The notes under the pieces were generated by a model. That model was not told where the DNA came from, did not search any database, and saw only the letters and a list, made by a program, of their open reading frames with translations. A stretch of DNA of 64,000 nucleotides from Bimastos eiseni (Eukaryota > Annelida > Clitellata > Crassiclitellata > Lumbricidae), in assembly GCA_959347315.1 (NCBI GenBank), contig OY365810.1, positions 32,083,083-32,147,082 on the forward strand, given 5' to 3'. Numbering within the stretch: the first letter of the stretch is position 1; each line of letters opens with the position of its first letter. Positions 24,801-36,300 of the stretch are shown here, in pieces. The position numbers and the translations under genes were made by a program.

Positions 24801-27554
24801 CTACATGCATATAAACGAAAACGTTGTGGTCAGTCAAGGAAGGCACCGTTGCTGAAAGCAAGAGATTCTTAAATCCGTTTTTAGGTGCTCACACGATTTC
24901 GGTTCCGTGGAAATGGCGGATGACGAGCGTTGGTAAAGCGGAAGACCTCAGTCCAGTTACCATCTCCAATCCAAATAATGATGGAGACGGAGAGGTAAGT
25001 GGAGTAACCAAATATGGAAATAGGTATTTCTATGCAGTAAATTGGTCCCATATTAATAACGTCTTTAGGTTAACATATTAAGCGAAGCTAAAATAGGCAG
25101 TTGGCCTTCGAGCTTTTACATATTTGCATGATATAAATAAATATTATACGTAATTACTCAGGCGTAGCTTTATGGGCCATTTTCCCAAAATAGAAAACTG
25201 ATGTCTTGTGGTGGGTATTGTGTTGAGATTGAGATTTTGCATGTACCGGGTGTATGTATGATTGTATGTATGCATGATTATGGCTATTCATATAGCGTCT
25301 AACAAGAGCCTCTTGAAGGTGCTAGACGTAGCGACCGAACACATGCACCTAAGAAATTACGGAAATGTGATCTAAACACATAATAAACATGTAGTTCCTT
25401 TGTATACTATAGAATTATCTTCATATGTGTTTGTGGGCATAGGTATGTCTGGATGGTCGGAATATCTTCATGGGATACCTGAATGAACCGGAGAAGACGA
25501 GAGAGACATTAGACGAGGGGTTCCGACTGAAATCCGGAGACCTCGGAAGGATAGATCCAGATGGGTTCGTCTACATCACCGGACGAATCAAAGGTAAACG
25601 CCGACGCAATAGATTGTCTTAGAATTGAGTAAAGAATCTGAATGAAGTATTCATTTGTTTTCAATGTAGCAGAATGAGATGATTGTCTTTGCAATTTGAG
25701 TTTATTAAGAAGACGATCAGAAGTCGAGAGTTGTAACATTGCGGCAGAGCATCGCTTACTATTTAAGTCTTAGCTCAGTTTTTATAGATTTTCATACGCT
25801 TGATACACTCCATAGCCGCTATTGTTGCTGTTTGTTGTTGTTGTTGTTGCTGCTGTTGTTTCTATTGTTGCTATTCTTATATTGTTGTCATTACTGCTTT
25901 TGTTGGTGCTGCCTATATGTTGCTGTTGCTGATGTTGCTGCTTCTTTTTGTTGCAAATGCTGTTGCTGATGTTGTTTCTGCTGTCTACTGTTATTGTTCT
26001 AATGTTGTTGTCACTGGCATTGCTATTGCTGTTGTTGACGCTGTTGTCGTTGTTGTTTCCGTTGTTGCTTCATCTTGACCGTGTGAATGACTGTATGTCT
26101 ATCGTTGCCTGTATTCAGAGTTGATCATAACGGCCGGAGGAGAGAACGTGGCTCCAGTTCCAATTGAAGATGCGGTTAGAGAGGCGCTGTCTCCCTGCAT
26201 CAGCAATTGCATGGTCATCGGCGATAAACAGCGCTTTCTCTCCATCCTCGTCACGCTTAAGGTCACGGTCGTCATGCATTGTGCCAATCATTATATTCAT
26301 TATTTTCATTGTTTTTGGATCATCATCATTCTATTAATGCTGTTTGTCATTGTCTTAATCATTAGCGTTATTTAATACATCATTTATATAGCTCCCGTTC
26401 GTAGTTATATCTGGACTTGAGTGGTGTGTTGACAAAGAGGATGGCAGTAAATATCTATCCACATTTGGTGTTATAGAGGGTCCTACTCGTGTCTCTTCGT
26501 CATCAGGTAAAGGAGATAACACAATCCCTTGATCATATAGGAGTTCAGTATTAGTCTTATAATCGTATAGGAGTAAATCTGAGTCGCTTAGTTGCAGACT
26601 GTGTATTGGCATATTTTCGTTATGTATATAAAATTGTATAAATTTACACGAACCTCCTACTGTTTGAGATAACCAGACTACTTGTGTCGAGTCAACGTTA
26701 AAGAAGGCCAGATGTGTCTTGTAATTACAGTCATTGGAACTTAGCTGATGAGTCTATTCATCATAGGCCTATATGAGCACAGCCCAGGGCTAAAGATAGT
26801 GCGCTGTCTGATATAAAGTGAGCAGTTAATATTGTCGAGAGTGAACACGGGCTCCTGTTCGTAACAGTACACGATTTTGAGTGATTAAGTCACGTCAGCT
26901 AAACACAATTTTGTCCTAATACCCGAAATGTTACTCAGGCGTTCAAGTACTGTTTGAGGCAGAGTGTGATAGCCTATATCTTAGGTATTATCACAAGTCT
27001 CCTCTTCACTTGAGCATCCTCATTGATCGGTTTCTGATGCTGTCTTTGTTTTCCACAGACGGAAGTAGATTCAACGACTTTTGAACCAATTGATCGTCTG
27101 TGTCCGGTTGTCATCCAATGGTGTCGCTCAATCGGCTGTCACCTGACATCCGTATCAGAGGTCATTGCAAAGGTCAAGTCCGGTGAACCCGACCCAATAT
27201 TCGACGCGATTCAGGCCGGCATCGACCGAGCCAATAAGAAAGCTGTGTCCAGGGCTCAAACGATACAGAAATGGTCCATTCTACCAAGAGATTTCTCCAT
27301 TCCAAGCGGAGAATTAGGTAAGCCACGATCTGAGATGCAACGTGTAATATATGCCTGATAGTAGGCCATTCAAGTATTCAAGTCATTCAAGTATGATCAA
27401 TTATAATATATTCATCATAAAATCTTCATAACAGAATCTTCGTCATACTATCTTCATCGCGCAGGAGCAATCTCTAGTTTTGCTATTAATCTCTGTCCAC
27501 CTATCATTTGCTCTAACTTATTCTCTCCTTCCATCACATTATTTCCGTTTCTCT

Positions 27555-27592
<38 letters not shown>

Positions 27593-28043
27593 TATATGTG
27601 CGCGTGCGTTTGTCGCTAAACTATCTTCTTCTTCTTCCTTCTTCTTATCGCTCTCTTTCGTTTCCGTCTCTGTCTCTCTGTGTGTCTCTTTTTTCTCTCA
27701 CTCTCTCTCTCACACTCTCTGTATATATAATTATATATGTAGGCCTATATATATATATATATTTATCGTACTACCTGCTTTATCATTATACTTCTTTTCG
27801 ACCATTGTGATATTATTGTCTGTTGCTTGCTTTTGCTCATAGGCCTATTTATATATTCTGCGTAAACTTAAGTAGGCCTATACTGGGTTAAGACTGTTAC
27901 AAACAGAAAACGCAGTTGCTGTTGTCGTTGAATCTCATAATCTTTTTCTGTCAGGACCAACACTAAAGTTGAAAAGACATGTTGTCGCTCAACTTCATGC
28001 TCAAACGATAGAGTCACTTTACTCAGACAAGGAGAAACAATGA
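15823..28043 (+). CDS. ACSBG: Long-chain acyl-CoA synthetase, bubblegum (ACSBG) family
   Basis: Fifteen exons join in phase: 15823-15967, 16479-16685, 17327-17412, 19199-19287, 19745-19946, 20925-21026, 21794-21841, 22409-22576, 23023-23204, 23695-23882, 24885-24994, 25443-25593, 26119-26261, 27059-27317, 27955-28043. They encode 722 aa, close to vertebrate ACSBG1. The enzyme adenylates long or very-long-chain fatty acids with ATP and transfers them to CoA. AMP-binding motif [11 protein letters not shown] (276-286) falls mostly in the 48-bp exon 7; the second Thr of the usual SGTTG is Val. YLPLSH (317-322), FGMSET (about 465-470), SGD with the ribose-binding Asp542 and the [15 protein letters not shown] hinge/C-domain motif follow. 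Exon 2 carries a Ser/Ala-rich insert. All introns are GT-AG; the exon 2 donor (GTCTGT) is weak. Exon 1 is assigned from its ATG, strong GTAAGT donor and matching phase, and is less conserved. Introns hold many repeats. No membrane segment is obvious. Confidence 0.93.
16881..16920. repeat. Short hairpin repeat copy in ACSBG intron 2
   Basis: TATTTATATAGCGCC, then a short spacer, then CCAAAGGCGCT. Same family as 55055-55095, reverse orientation. Confidence 0.65.
17238..17278. repeat. Short hairpin repeat copy in ACSBG intron 2
   Basis: AGCGCCTCTTCGTAGATATC, TTGAAGGGGCGCTATATAAA: near-identical to the copy at 55055-55095. It sits about 50 bp upstream of exon 3 and on opposite orientation to the copy 360 bp upstream at 16881. 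Confidence 0.75.
17850..18916. mobile_element. Inverted-repeat transposon carrying a 46-bp satellite array
   Basis: Ends read CAGTGGCGCGTTTAC and, reverse-complemented, CAGAGGCGCGTTTAC, with CTAGGGCCC further in on both sides. Flanking octamers ATTGACCT and ATTGTAGT agree at 5 of 8 bases, so a hAT-type target duplication is possible but worn. From about 17905 to 18490 the interior is about 13 tandem units of roughly 46 bp, each with GGGGCCCC-AAATGAATGAAAA, then TACAAAATAACAT. It lies in ACSBG intron 3. A tRNA-A-box-like stretch at about 18610-18640 is not a full tRNA. Confidence 0.7.
21382..21527 (+). repeat. 19-bp minisatellite, about 7 copies
   Basis: Unit ATTAGTATTAATAGCTTTT, nearly perfect in the middle with diverged first and last copies. 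It lies in ACSBG intron 6. Confidence 0.9.
22301..22416 (+). repeat. 16-bp minisatellite that contains the exon 8 splice acceptor
   Basis: About seven imperfect 16-bp units of the form ACTTATACTTTAGTTG run from 22301. The last full unit (22396-22411) supplies the TTTTAG acceptor and the first three bases (TTG) of ACSBG exon 8. Several upstream units carry the same CTTTAG, CTCTAG or CTTCAG acceptor-like core. Confidence 0.8.
23991..24606 (+). repeat. Perfect CCAT tetranucleotide array, 154 copies
   Basis: 616 bases of uninterrupted CCAT in ACSBG intron 10, flanked by CTAT/CTAC variants on both sides. Because the repeat lacks stop codons in any frame, it creates long spurious ORFs on both strands. 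Confidence 0.97.
25805..26070 (+). repeat. Interrupted TTG/CTG trinucleotide tract
   Basis: GTTGCTGCTGTTGTT-type sequence in ACSBG intron 12, ending about 50 bp before exon 13. Confidence 0.85.
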
Positions 28044-28334
28044 TCTACTAAAGAAGAGACTCTCAGATTTTAAACTCCAGTCGCTAGCTATCGCCGCATC
28101 GCAGCAACCGCATGTACAGTGTCGCCACCTGTTCACTTGTTCACCATAATTATCAATAGGCCAACATCGCCTTAATTGCTGACGCGTTGCACGTACGAAC
28201 GTTCATTTCATCCGCAAATCAGCGATTATAAATTAACTGAAGAGTAAGACAGCGTCGTTGTCTACACGTTTGGCATTCTGTGTTTTGCATTCAAAAAATG
28301 GGTAAATGCCTAAATGCCTCTTATGAGTAAATAA
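28044..28334 (+). other. ACSBG 3' untranslated region (extent unclear)
   Basis: Follows the TGA at 28041-28043. No canonical AATAAA is seen before the hAT element begins at 28335; an ATTATAAATTAAC stretch near 28225 is followed by GT-rich sequence and could act as a variant poly(A) signal. Confidence 0.35.
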
Positions 28335-29479
28335 CAATGATGAGCACTTTTAACTGCTATAGTTATTAACTAGTAGTTATAACTACTATAGAAGTAGTTG
28401 CCTAATAGCTATATCCAGTTTTTAAGAAGTAGTTAAAGAAATAGTTATAACTACTTTTATCAAGAAGTTTTAAGTTGACTATAATATTTCACACTAACTA
28501 CATTTTTTCCTATTTACTAATTCTGTCTTACAGGAATTTCTGTTACTTCATAACAAACATGGACATTGTCCATTATAATCTCATGAGTAAATCGCTATAT
28601 CATTGTTTCATTCAAATTTGCCCATACTATTGTGAGGAAGTGGGTTCCTCTCAGAACTATAGAGAAAGCCTAAGGCATTATGCCTGTTTAATGGCATACC
28701 TGCCATGGAGATTGTTGCGCGATAAGAACTAGATTAAAGCGATAAGAACTAGATTAAAGCGGTGGTAGAGGGTTTGGGGGTTTATGAGCCAGGGTTAAAG
28801 AATGAGGAAAGTAGCAAGTACGCGGCTGGATGACCACCAGTCATTGTAGGCAGCTGGGTTACAAGTGGGTCTGAGAGAGAGGTGACTGTCCAGTCAAGAA
28901 TGACAGGGGTGAGAGAGAGACAGACAGCCAGAGAAAGAGACGGTCGATAAGAGACTGGACACTGGCTGAATAGACCAGGTCAAGGAATTCAAACAGCAAA
29001 AGGTGAGATATACAGTGATATTTTATAGAGCATAGGGAACAATTTGCCAGGCATGAATATTTGGTGCACCATTCTAGGCTTTGTAGGCTAGACATTTGTG
29101 TAGTTGTAACAAGTTGGCATATGTTACCGCTAAAACCGTTTTCTAATAAGGGCACTTTATAGCAAGTATTAGTAGTTCTAGTCCTTGTTAGCTTACAATT
29201 AGATATGTCATTGTGTTTCTGATCAATTTTATTACTTATGTTGAACATCAGCAATACATACTAACAATAAATTTGCATCCTGCTTGGTGACTATCAATGC
29301 ATCATGACATAACATTGGCAAAGTAGTTTTAAAAGTAGTTAACTACTTATGTTGTAGTTACCAAACTTTTTATAACTACTTACCATCTAAAGTAGTTAAA
29401 TAGTAGTTATAGCTACATATTTTGAAAGTAGTTGGGAAGTAGTTGTAACTACTAGTCAAGTATTTGGTGCCCATCACTG
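28335..29479. mobile_element. hAT-type nonautonomous element, 1145 bp
   Basis: Perfect 8-bp target duplications GTAAATAA at 28327-28334 and 29480-29487. The left end is CAATGATGAGCAC and the right end, reverse-complemented, CAGTGATGGGCAC. Both subterminal regions are filled with AGTAGTTATAACTAC-type palindromic words. No transposase frame is visible. It starts about 290 bp after the ACSBG stop codon. Confidence 0.9.
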
Positions 29480-29487
29480 GTAAATAA

Positions 29488-30690
29488 TACGAATAGGCAT
29501 AGGCCAATGTGCCAATGACACACGCTAACGTATAGCAATTCTAGTTCAGACAAACGTTAATATTAGTGGACGCTAACAAAAGTCGGAATAATACATGCGC
29601 TATAAAAGCATATGATACATTGCTATTAGTTCTAACAGTGGAGCTACAAGTTATTGTTGATTTCCATGAGACAGATGTGAACAAAACGCGATTTAAGTTA
29701 ACAATAGCATGCCTGAGAAGGACCAAACTGTGTACTTCCTTTTTCATTTATAGGCCAACTGACAGAGTCGGCCAACTGAATTATATGCAGTTTACAGTAC
29801 GATCACTTTCAGAGTTACCAGCCCTAAGTGTGTGACTTTAAAAAGATTGCGCACGGACTCCAGCGAGAAACACCCCAAATTACAACATAGCCTATTTTGG
29901 ATATGCTGCTTATAGGGTGCCACTTTTTTGCCGATTGATTGATTGACAATGTGTTTTATGTCTGACAGGCTGTCTTAATAAGCAGCTGCTTTGAGAATAG
30001 TAGTAGAATCTTGTTATCTGCTTACTACTTGCACATTTTGATTAAAAGCCAATGTTGAATGTGTTTATTGTCGCATGTTTTGTCAATTTTTTTTATTAAA
30101 AACTGAAATTAAATTAACTGTTTTTATTGTTTTCACTAAACAAAATATAAACCGCGATCATTTATGACGAAGTGTGACCAAGTGCATTTAAATTTACGGT
30201 CGTTGATGACTTGAGCTGCATTAATTGAAACGTAGCTCCGATTACATTCGGCTTTGAGGTGTTCTACTAAGATCAAAAGAAAGATCTCATAAACTGAATC
30301 GATGGAACTCTTCACTCATGCGTTCTATACAATGAGAAGGCATCTCAATACGACCTATTCCTGGCACCTGTAGGCCGTAATTTGCCCCAAATTGCCTGTG
30401 GTCTCATTTATATGTATATAGGCCAATATATAAAATATATGTTTGTATATATACGTATATACATAATTATGTGTTTGTATTTAAATATATATGGCTGAGC
30501 GCCGTCCTTATAATACAGCCGTTAATTCAAAGTTTCACCTCACGATCGCTCGCTCTCGCTGTCTTTGATGCTTTGTCCGAAATGCGGGCGTCTTTATTGG
30601 GCCATTAATATAAACGACCAAATTCTAGGTTTCAAATCTCTCTCGTGCATGGTATGGCATTTCGTCTTTGCCCTTGCAAGCGTCTAATTG
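29488..30690. other. Intergenic, no gene seen
   Basis: AT-rich with a TTGATTGATTGA stretch near 29935 and short TATA runs near 30410-30490. No exon-like frame with splice signals was found. Confidence 0.5.
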
Positions 30691-30898
30691 TCGGCTACTG
30701 TTGACTACTGTTGACTACTGTTGACTACTGTTGACTACTGTTGACTACTGTTGACTACTGTTGACTACTGTTGACTACTGTTGACTACTGTTGACTACTG
30801 TTGACTACTGTTGACTACTGTTGACTACTGTTGACTACTGTTGACTACTGTTGACTACTGTTGACTACTGTTGACTACTGTTGACTACTGTTGACTAC
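30691..30898 (+). repeat. Perfect 10-bp minisatellite, 20 copies
   Basis: Unit TTGACTACTG repeats from 30701 to 30898 without substitution; the last copy lacks two bases, and one diverged unit (TCGGCTACTG) precedes it. Confidence 0.97.
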
Positions 30899-30900
30899 GT

Positions 30901-33330
30901 GACAGACGAATATGTCTTCTTGTGTTATAAGCTAGTTCCATGCGTCGATCACTCTGCTGCTGTTGCTGAAGAATCTTTGGCTTTGGTATAGCCACCTCTG
31001 TGCATTGTCATGATGGTGCTATGTTTTGATGAATTATGACTCGCAATCTGGTGGCTAAAATTCGCACTTACAATGCAAAACAGTTCTGTAGTCTTGCATC
31101 AACTTATCACTCTATTTGGTTGAATCTGGGATATACAACATTCACCGACTAGCAATCATCCTTCAAACATAATTATGTACTCTTTAGTTAACACCAAACA
31201 CTTTTCTTGAGCATGTAATCTACCAGGTCCTTTCTCTCCAGAACAATAAGGTTATCTTTTATGAATGCCAACATGTGTCCTCTTCCTCACTAAGTATCTC
31301 TGTCTTTCGGATGAAACGCATATCCCTCAAGTTTCAGCTCACTGTCTTGCAATGATTCTTTAGTCCATGATAATGCCATTCCAGGTCTCTCACTGTCCAC
31401 GTAGGCCTATACAGCCCAGGTTCTGTTCCTTATGTCTATTATTTCTTCGCTTCTTGTATTTACGTAAAATGTTTTCAGAATGTCTGAGTTATCTTTTCCA
31501 TCTGTGGTGTTGCTTACTTTGTATGTTGGTCTTCTTTGTCAAGCATTTCGTCAGTTACACAATCTTCATATCTTCTGGTAGACTTCTCTTTCACCAGCCC
31601 CTTCAATTTCCTCTCTCTCTCTCTCTCTTACTTTCTGTCATGAGCCTCCCACATATATGCCTCAGTTGTTCATCAACATTACGGAGACTTGTCATCGTTC
31701 CATGCTATACGACCTTTCTGACAATTTGATTTTTCAGCATGAAGTTCAATTCGTTTTTTTTATCAATCTTAACCTTTTGTACTGGGCCTACTGCCTCCAG
31801 GTCTATATATAAGCCTACTTTATTTTTCACTATTACAATTTCCCTCCATGCTTCAGTTTTAGGTTAATTGGTAGTCTCTGCATCCTTTGTAAATTTGAGT
31901 TTCTGCAACTCTTCTTCTATCTGGTACATTCGCGACTGCTGCCTGTTGTTTCTCTTGGCCTTTTCCTTATCGATCATTGGTTAGACACGGAAAAAGAGAA
32001 AGAGAAACTACGTAGGCTATGTTATCCTCTTGTTTATCAGTACCTCAAACCTTTTTTCATTTCGACGTCAAGCTTCTCTTGCTCTTCGTTCAGTCTTTCA
32101 AACGCCACAATTCTAACGCGCGTGAATAAGCTGGTTCACGCGACTTCGCTTTTGTGGGCTCTATAGAAATATCTGGATTACGATTACGATTCTACAACAA
32201 ATTTTGCAGAACAATTCTCCGAGACTATCACAGCCGCAGACCATTCCGCCTTTTCCATAATTGGTTTAAATTTTCAGGCGCATTGCCATTATGATCTCTT
32301 TATCCAGTAAGCTCACTCACTTGTACCTGACCCTACTCTATATCACCTTTGATAATCAATGCAAGTAAGAATCTTAAGATATACTTCAGCTGAAATTTCC
32401 TCCAACCCTTGGGACTCGCTTGTGGCAAATATTTATTTAGGGATGTATTATATATGCGTCCTATTTATTCTGTTGACTAATGAATTGCATTAAAACTCCA
32501 AGAATCCTTTCAATCTGAGGATTTACCAACTGCTTCTGTTTAGTGTTCAAAAATATACTTTTACAAAGAGAAACGACCGTCGATTTAAGTCTTATGCATT
32601 ACAATTAATGCGCTATAGAAGCTGCCAACTTTAATTAGATTCTTATGACAGCACTATATAAATGTGATATGACGTAATATTACATCACAATGAACGGGTA
32701 ACTGCTGCTATGTAAGTATTTTTCCTTTAAAATTTTCGCCTTAATTTCAATTTTAATATCTGATTTTTTATATCGAAATCGGTCGTGCTGAAATATGTCA
32801 ATTCAAATTCCGACATAATATCAGCTACGGTGCATGCTAATTATCTCAAGTACTTGGAACGGGTAAACATTTACCGACACCTTTGAAGCAGAAGGGTGTG
32901 CTACCGTTTATTAAAGTCAACAGACGATTTCAGGTGCTGCAGGCCCTTGAAGGCAGTACATGGATAAAGTGGCAACTCCCACTTACCCGCATTAGTTGCC
33001 TACGGTCGGGAAATATCGTGGAGTACAGTGGGGCGTCTAGTCTACGCAGCGGGCGGGAGGTGGTTGTTTATTGGCTAATTCAGGAGTCGTCTTCATTGTT
33101 ATTCAGAGCGGTTTGCATTGGAAATAGCACGGGGATGAGATACACGTGTGGAGATAATTACACCTCATTCGATTGATCTCTGAATTGTCTCCAATATGTT
33201 ATTAAGCTGACGACGGTCGACAGTTGATAAAATAGTCCCGTCGTCGTTCTACCAGCTCCCTCCTTAGAAACATTTCCAGCGTTCATTCGTTACCAGAAAC
33301 ACCGCAAGACTCCGCCGTCTATATTCAAAA
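30901..33330. other. Intergenic upstream of Wnt4
   Basis: No exon recognised. It is expected to hold Wnt4 promoter elements, but no clear TATA box or other motif stood out. The 97-aa frame at 32883-33176 has no recognisable motif and is likely chance. Confidence 0.45.
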
Positions 33331-33363
33331 ATGAAATCAAAGGATATTGGCGAAATGGATTAG
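33331..33363 (+). promoter_or_regulatory. 10-codon upstream ORF in the Wnt4 leader
   Basis: ATG at 33331 reads ten codons to TAG at 33361-33363, ending 36 bases before the Wnt4 ATG at 33400. If included in the transcript it could lower translation of the main frame. The transcript start is not known. Confidence 0.4.
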
Positions 33364-33399
33364 CAGAGCACTACAGTAGAATTGGATCTAACAACAGCG

Positions 33400-36300
33400 A
33401 TGATTAATTCAAACGTCATCAGGATTCTCGTTACAGCGTTAGCTCTGGACGTGTTGATGGTGTCGTCTGTGCCTTGGCTGTGAGTAGACTTTACCTTGCT
33501 ATACTAGTCATAATAGTAACTCAATGAATTTTTTCGAAACTACATCTTTGGGGTGTAGCTAAAGTGCGAACCTGCGAACTGCGAACCAGTAATCTGCGAA
33601 CCGTTTGCGAACTGTGTACTAACTGATGGGCCTACTAATACTAACCCTAACCGACCCTCACGACGCCTAACCTGACCCTAACCGACCCTCACGACGCCTA
33701 ACTTATGGTTCGTATTTTGACTCGCATTTTACCGGTTCGCAGTTCGCGGTTCGCACTTTACTTAGAGACTCCCATTTTGGCTAAAGGCCATCACCCAGCT
33801 TATTCATGAGTGCTGCGCTGTGTCGAAGGATCCACCCACGGAAGAGGAATGCAGATCCAAATCCGGTTGACAGAGAGATGAGAGCGAGGAGTATTATAAT
33901 AGAGGATCTGCTTAGGAAGTTTTCGTCTAGGAAGGGAAAGATTGGGAGGCATGGAAATCGTTGGATGAGGATAAGAATTCTTGAAGACTATAATGTGGAT
34001 TGGAAAGCCTGAGTGGTGATAGTGTGGCAGATAACTCAGCTTTTTCTTGTTTATTAATGCGAGAATATATTGACCTAATTTCAAAAAGTTATTTCTGCAG
34101 CGAAGGAGTTGTTGCCATTGTTGTGCGTATTTTCATCATTACCCAAAACCGTTTAAATTAATGTAACATTTTGACTAAACAAATCATGTATGGCGCCTCT
34201 GGCGTGAGAACTCTAGTAATTCGTTATTCTCTTCGGCCGCTGAGAGGTCTTTTGAGTAGATTTATCATTGAGCCGCTATATAAATCTACAATATAATTTA
34301 CGTACATACTTAAAACTGATTTCACTGTATTTTGCTGAGCAACGACGCTGTCATTATACTCTCTCAACCACTCATTTACCACGTACGGCATATGCCCCAT
34401 GCGACAAGATGTTATTACCCACATTATCGTATACTATCCACTCTGTGGCTTTGGGCTATTTAAGTGTACACTCTGGGACCATTCACCTGTACGTTCTGAT
34501 GCGCAATGTGCCCAAATACACCTGCAGATACCATATTAACGTCTGTCAGCCCGCAATCCTCTTCATGGCTCAGATGTCCTATTAAGTGATTTCTTAATAG
34601 GTTTGTGTTCAGAGTCAGTCGAGAAATTTCCGTAGATAAGAAACGGTGCTTATTTGAAGGCACACATACATGAACGATCAGTCAAAAGCATCAATCGATC
34701 AAAACATTAATCAATCAAAACAGCAATCAATGAAAAACCAATCAAGACACAAATCAATCGAAACTTGGAGATTAATGACGCCGTGTTTTATGTTGATTGA
34801 TATATTTCAATATTACGCAATACAGTTATACGGTTTTGTGTAAAACAGCATTTGTTCATCTGGATAATTCAGTTGTTTGTCATCTTCACGAGTCGCGGAA
34901 AGGGAGAAGTGAAATGAGGAGATGTTGGGACCAGTTCACATTTTTGGATATATCTGGGGGTGGGTCGTTGTGTATGCGCTGTTCGGCCTACCCTGACTAA
35001 GTGGGGAGTGCACAAACGATGGTGTTATACGTGAAAGTGACAACACATGCAAGGAAAGTTTGCTCATGTGGTGGCTAATTATTATGGTAACTGATACGCC
35101 CCAGACGAAATACTTCTCAGAACCGAGAGTTTTAACACATCATGAGACAATGGCATACCACCAACAATAACTACTGTATGAATTGTAATGTACCTGTTCT
35201 TTGTGATAGCGTTTGCTTACCCGCTATCATCTTAAATACCCCAGAGAGTTTGAATAGGCGCTTAATATGAGCACTGCAAGGCAGTTACGATTGCCAATCA
35301 ACGAGATATGCTATAGAAATATTCCGAGCTCAACTCTGCCATGGCACTATCATGGATAGGCTTAGATGGGCTCATGTGCTCCATACGTGTCCCATTAGGA
35401 AATACTGATCCTATATGAGTTCCTTGTGAGCATGCTATAGCAGAGTAATTACCATAGACCGGTTTTCCAGCTCATCGCATTGACGGAGAAGTTGATTTGC
35501 ATTGATTAAATCAGCTTCATCAACCAGTGATGGGTTTATGCATGGACTGATATGCCGCCCCCCAATATCCTTTCCTTTGATTCTGTGGACTCATGCTCCA
35601 CTGGGCACCACGCTGTCCAGTCTCCAGACAGGACGCTATAGCATACACTGTAGGCCAAAAGAACGACAACTTATACAAGGTTTCACTTAACAACCCCTTC
35701 TGTTCATTAACGTCTTTTACGTGTAATGCAGCTATTGTTGCGTGTGTAGATCATGTACACCTGCTGAGTGCTGACTGATATAAGTAACTTACCGATGCAT
35801 CCGTAACAAAGATGACATGCATACAGGCAAACTGAGTGTTACACACGTGACTAAAATTATTATTATCGAGCAATTCTGTTAAGCGCCATCGACTGATACT
35901 TCAACAATATATTATTGCAGTTTTGCTTAGCATACATTGTAGGCCTACACACTATATTCGATGTTTTTTACGTGTAGACTTCTGAACAGTGAGGTCACTA
36001 TTGTGTGCTATATATATATATACATATATATACACATGCATACATACATATATAACATTATATATATATTGGATGCATAACATGTCACATTGTGTTCATA
36101 TGTGCACGTTTTATCACTTCATTAGCACTTGGTGTTTGACACTTCGTTTGCATTTCTATAATAATTATTTATAAGAAATCAATAAAATTTCAGGCAGTAA
36201 TGGTTTAGGCTATATAAATATATATATATATATATATACATATTGGATAGGCCTACATATTATTTCTAATGAATCATTGATAATATATGATAGATATTAA

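Noticed and set aside
30691..30898. Possible CRISPR-like array
   Set aside because: The 10-bp unit is head-to-tail with no spacers, and the genome is eukaryotic.
32883..33176. 97-aa ORF upstream of Wnt4
   Set aside because: No domain, no signal peptide and no splice partner; likely chance in the 5' flank.
33806..34012. 68-aa plus ORF with a basic, [12 protein letters not shown] sequence like a non-LTR tail
   Set aside because: Resemblance too weak and no second motif; it lies in Wnt4 intron 1.
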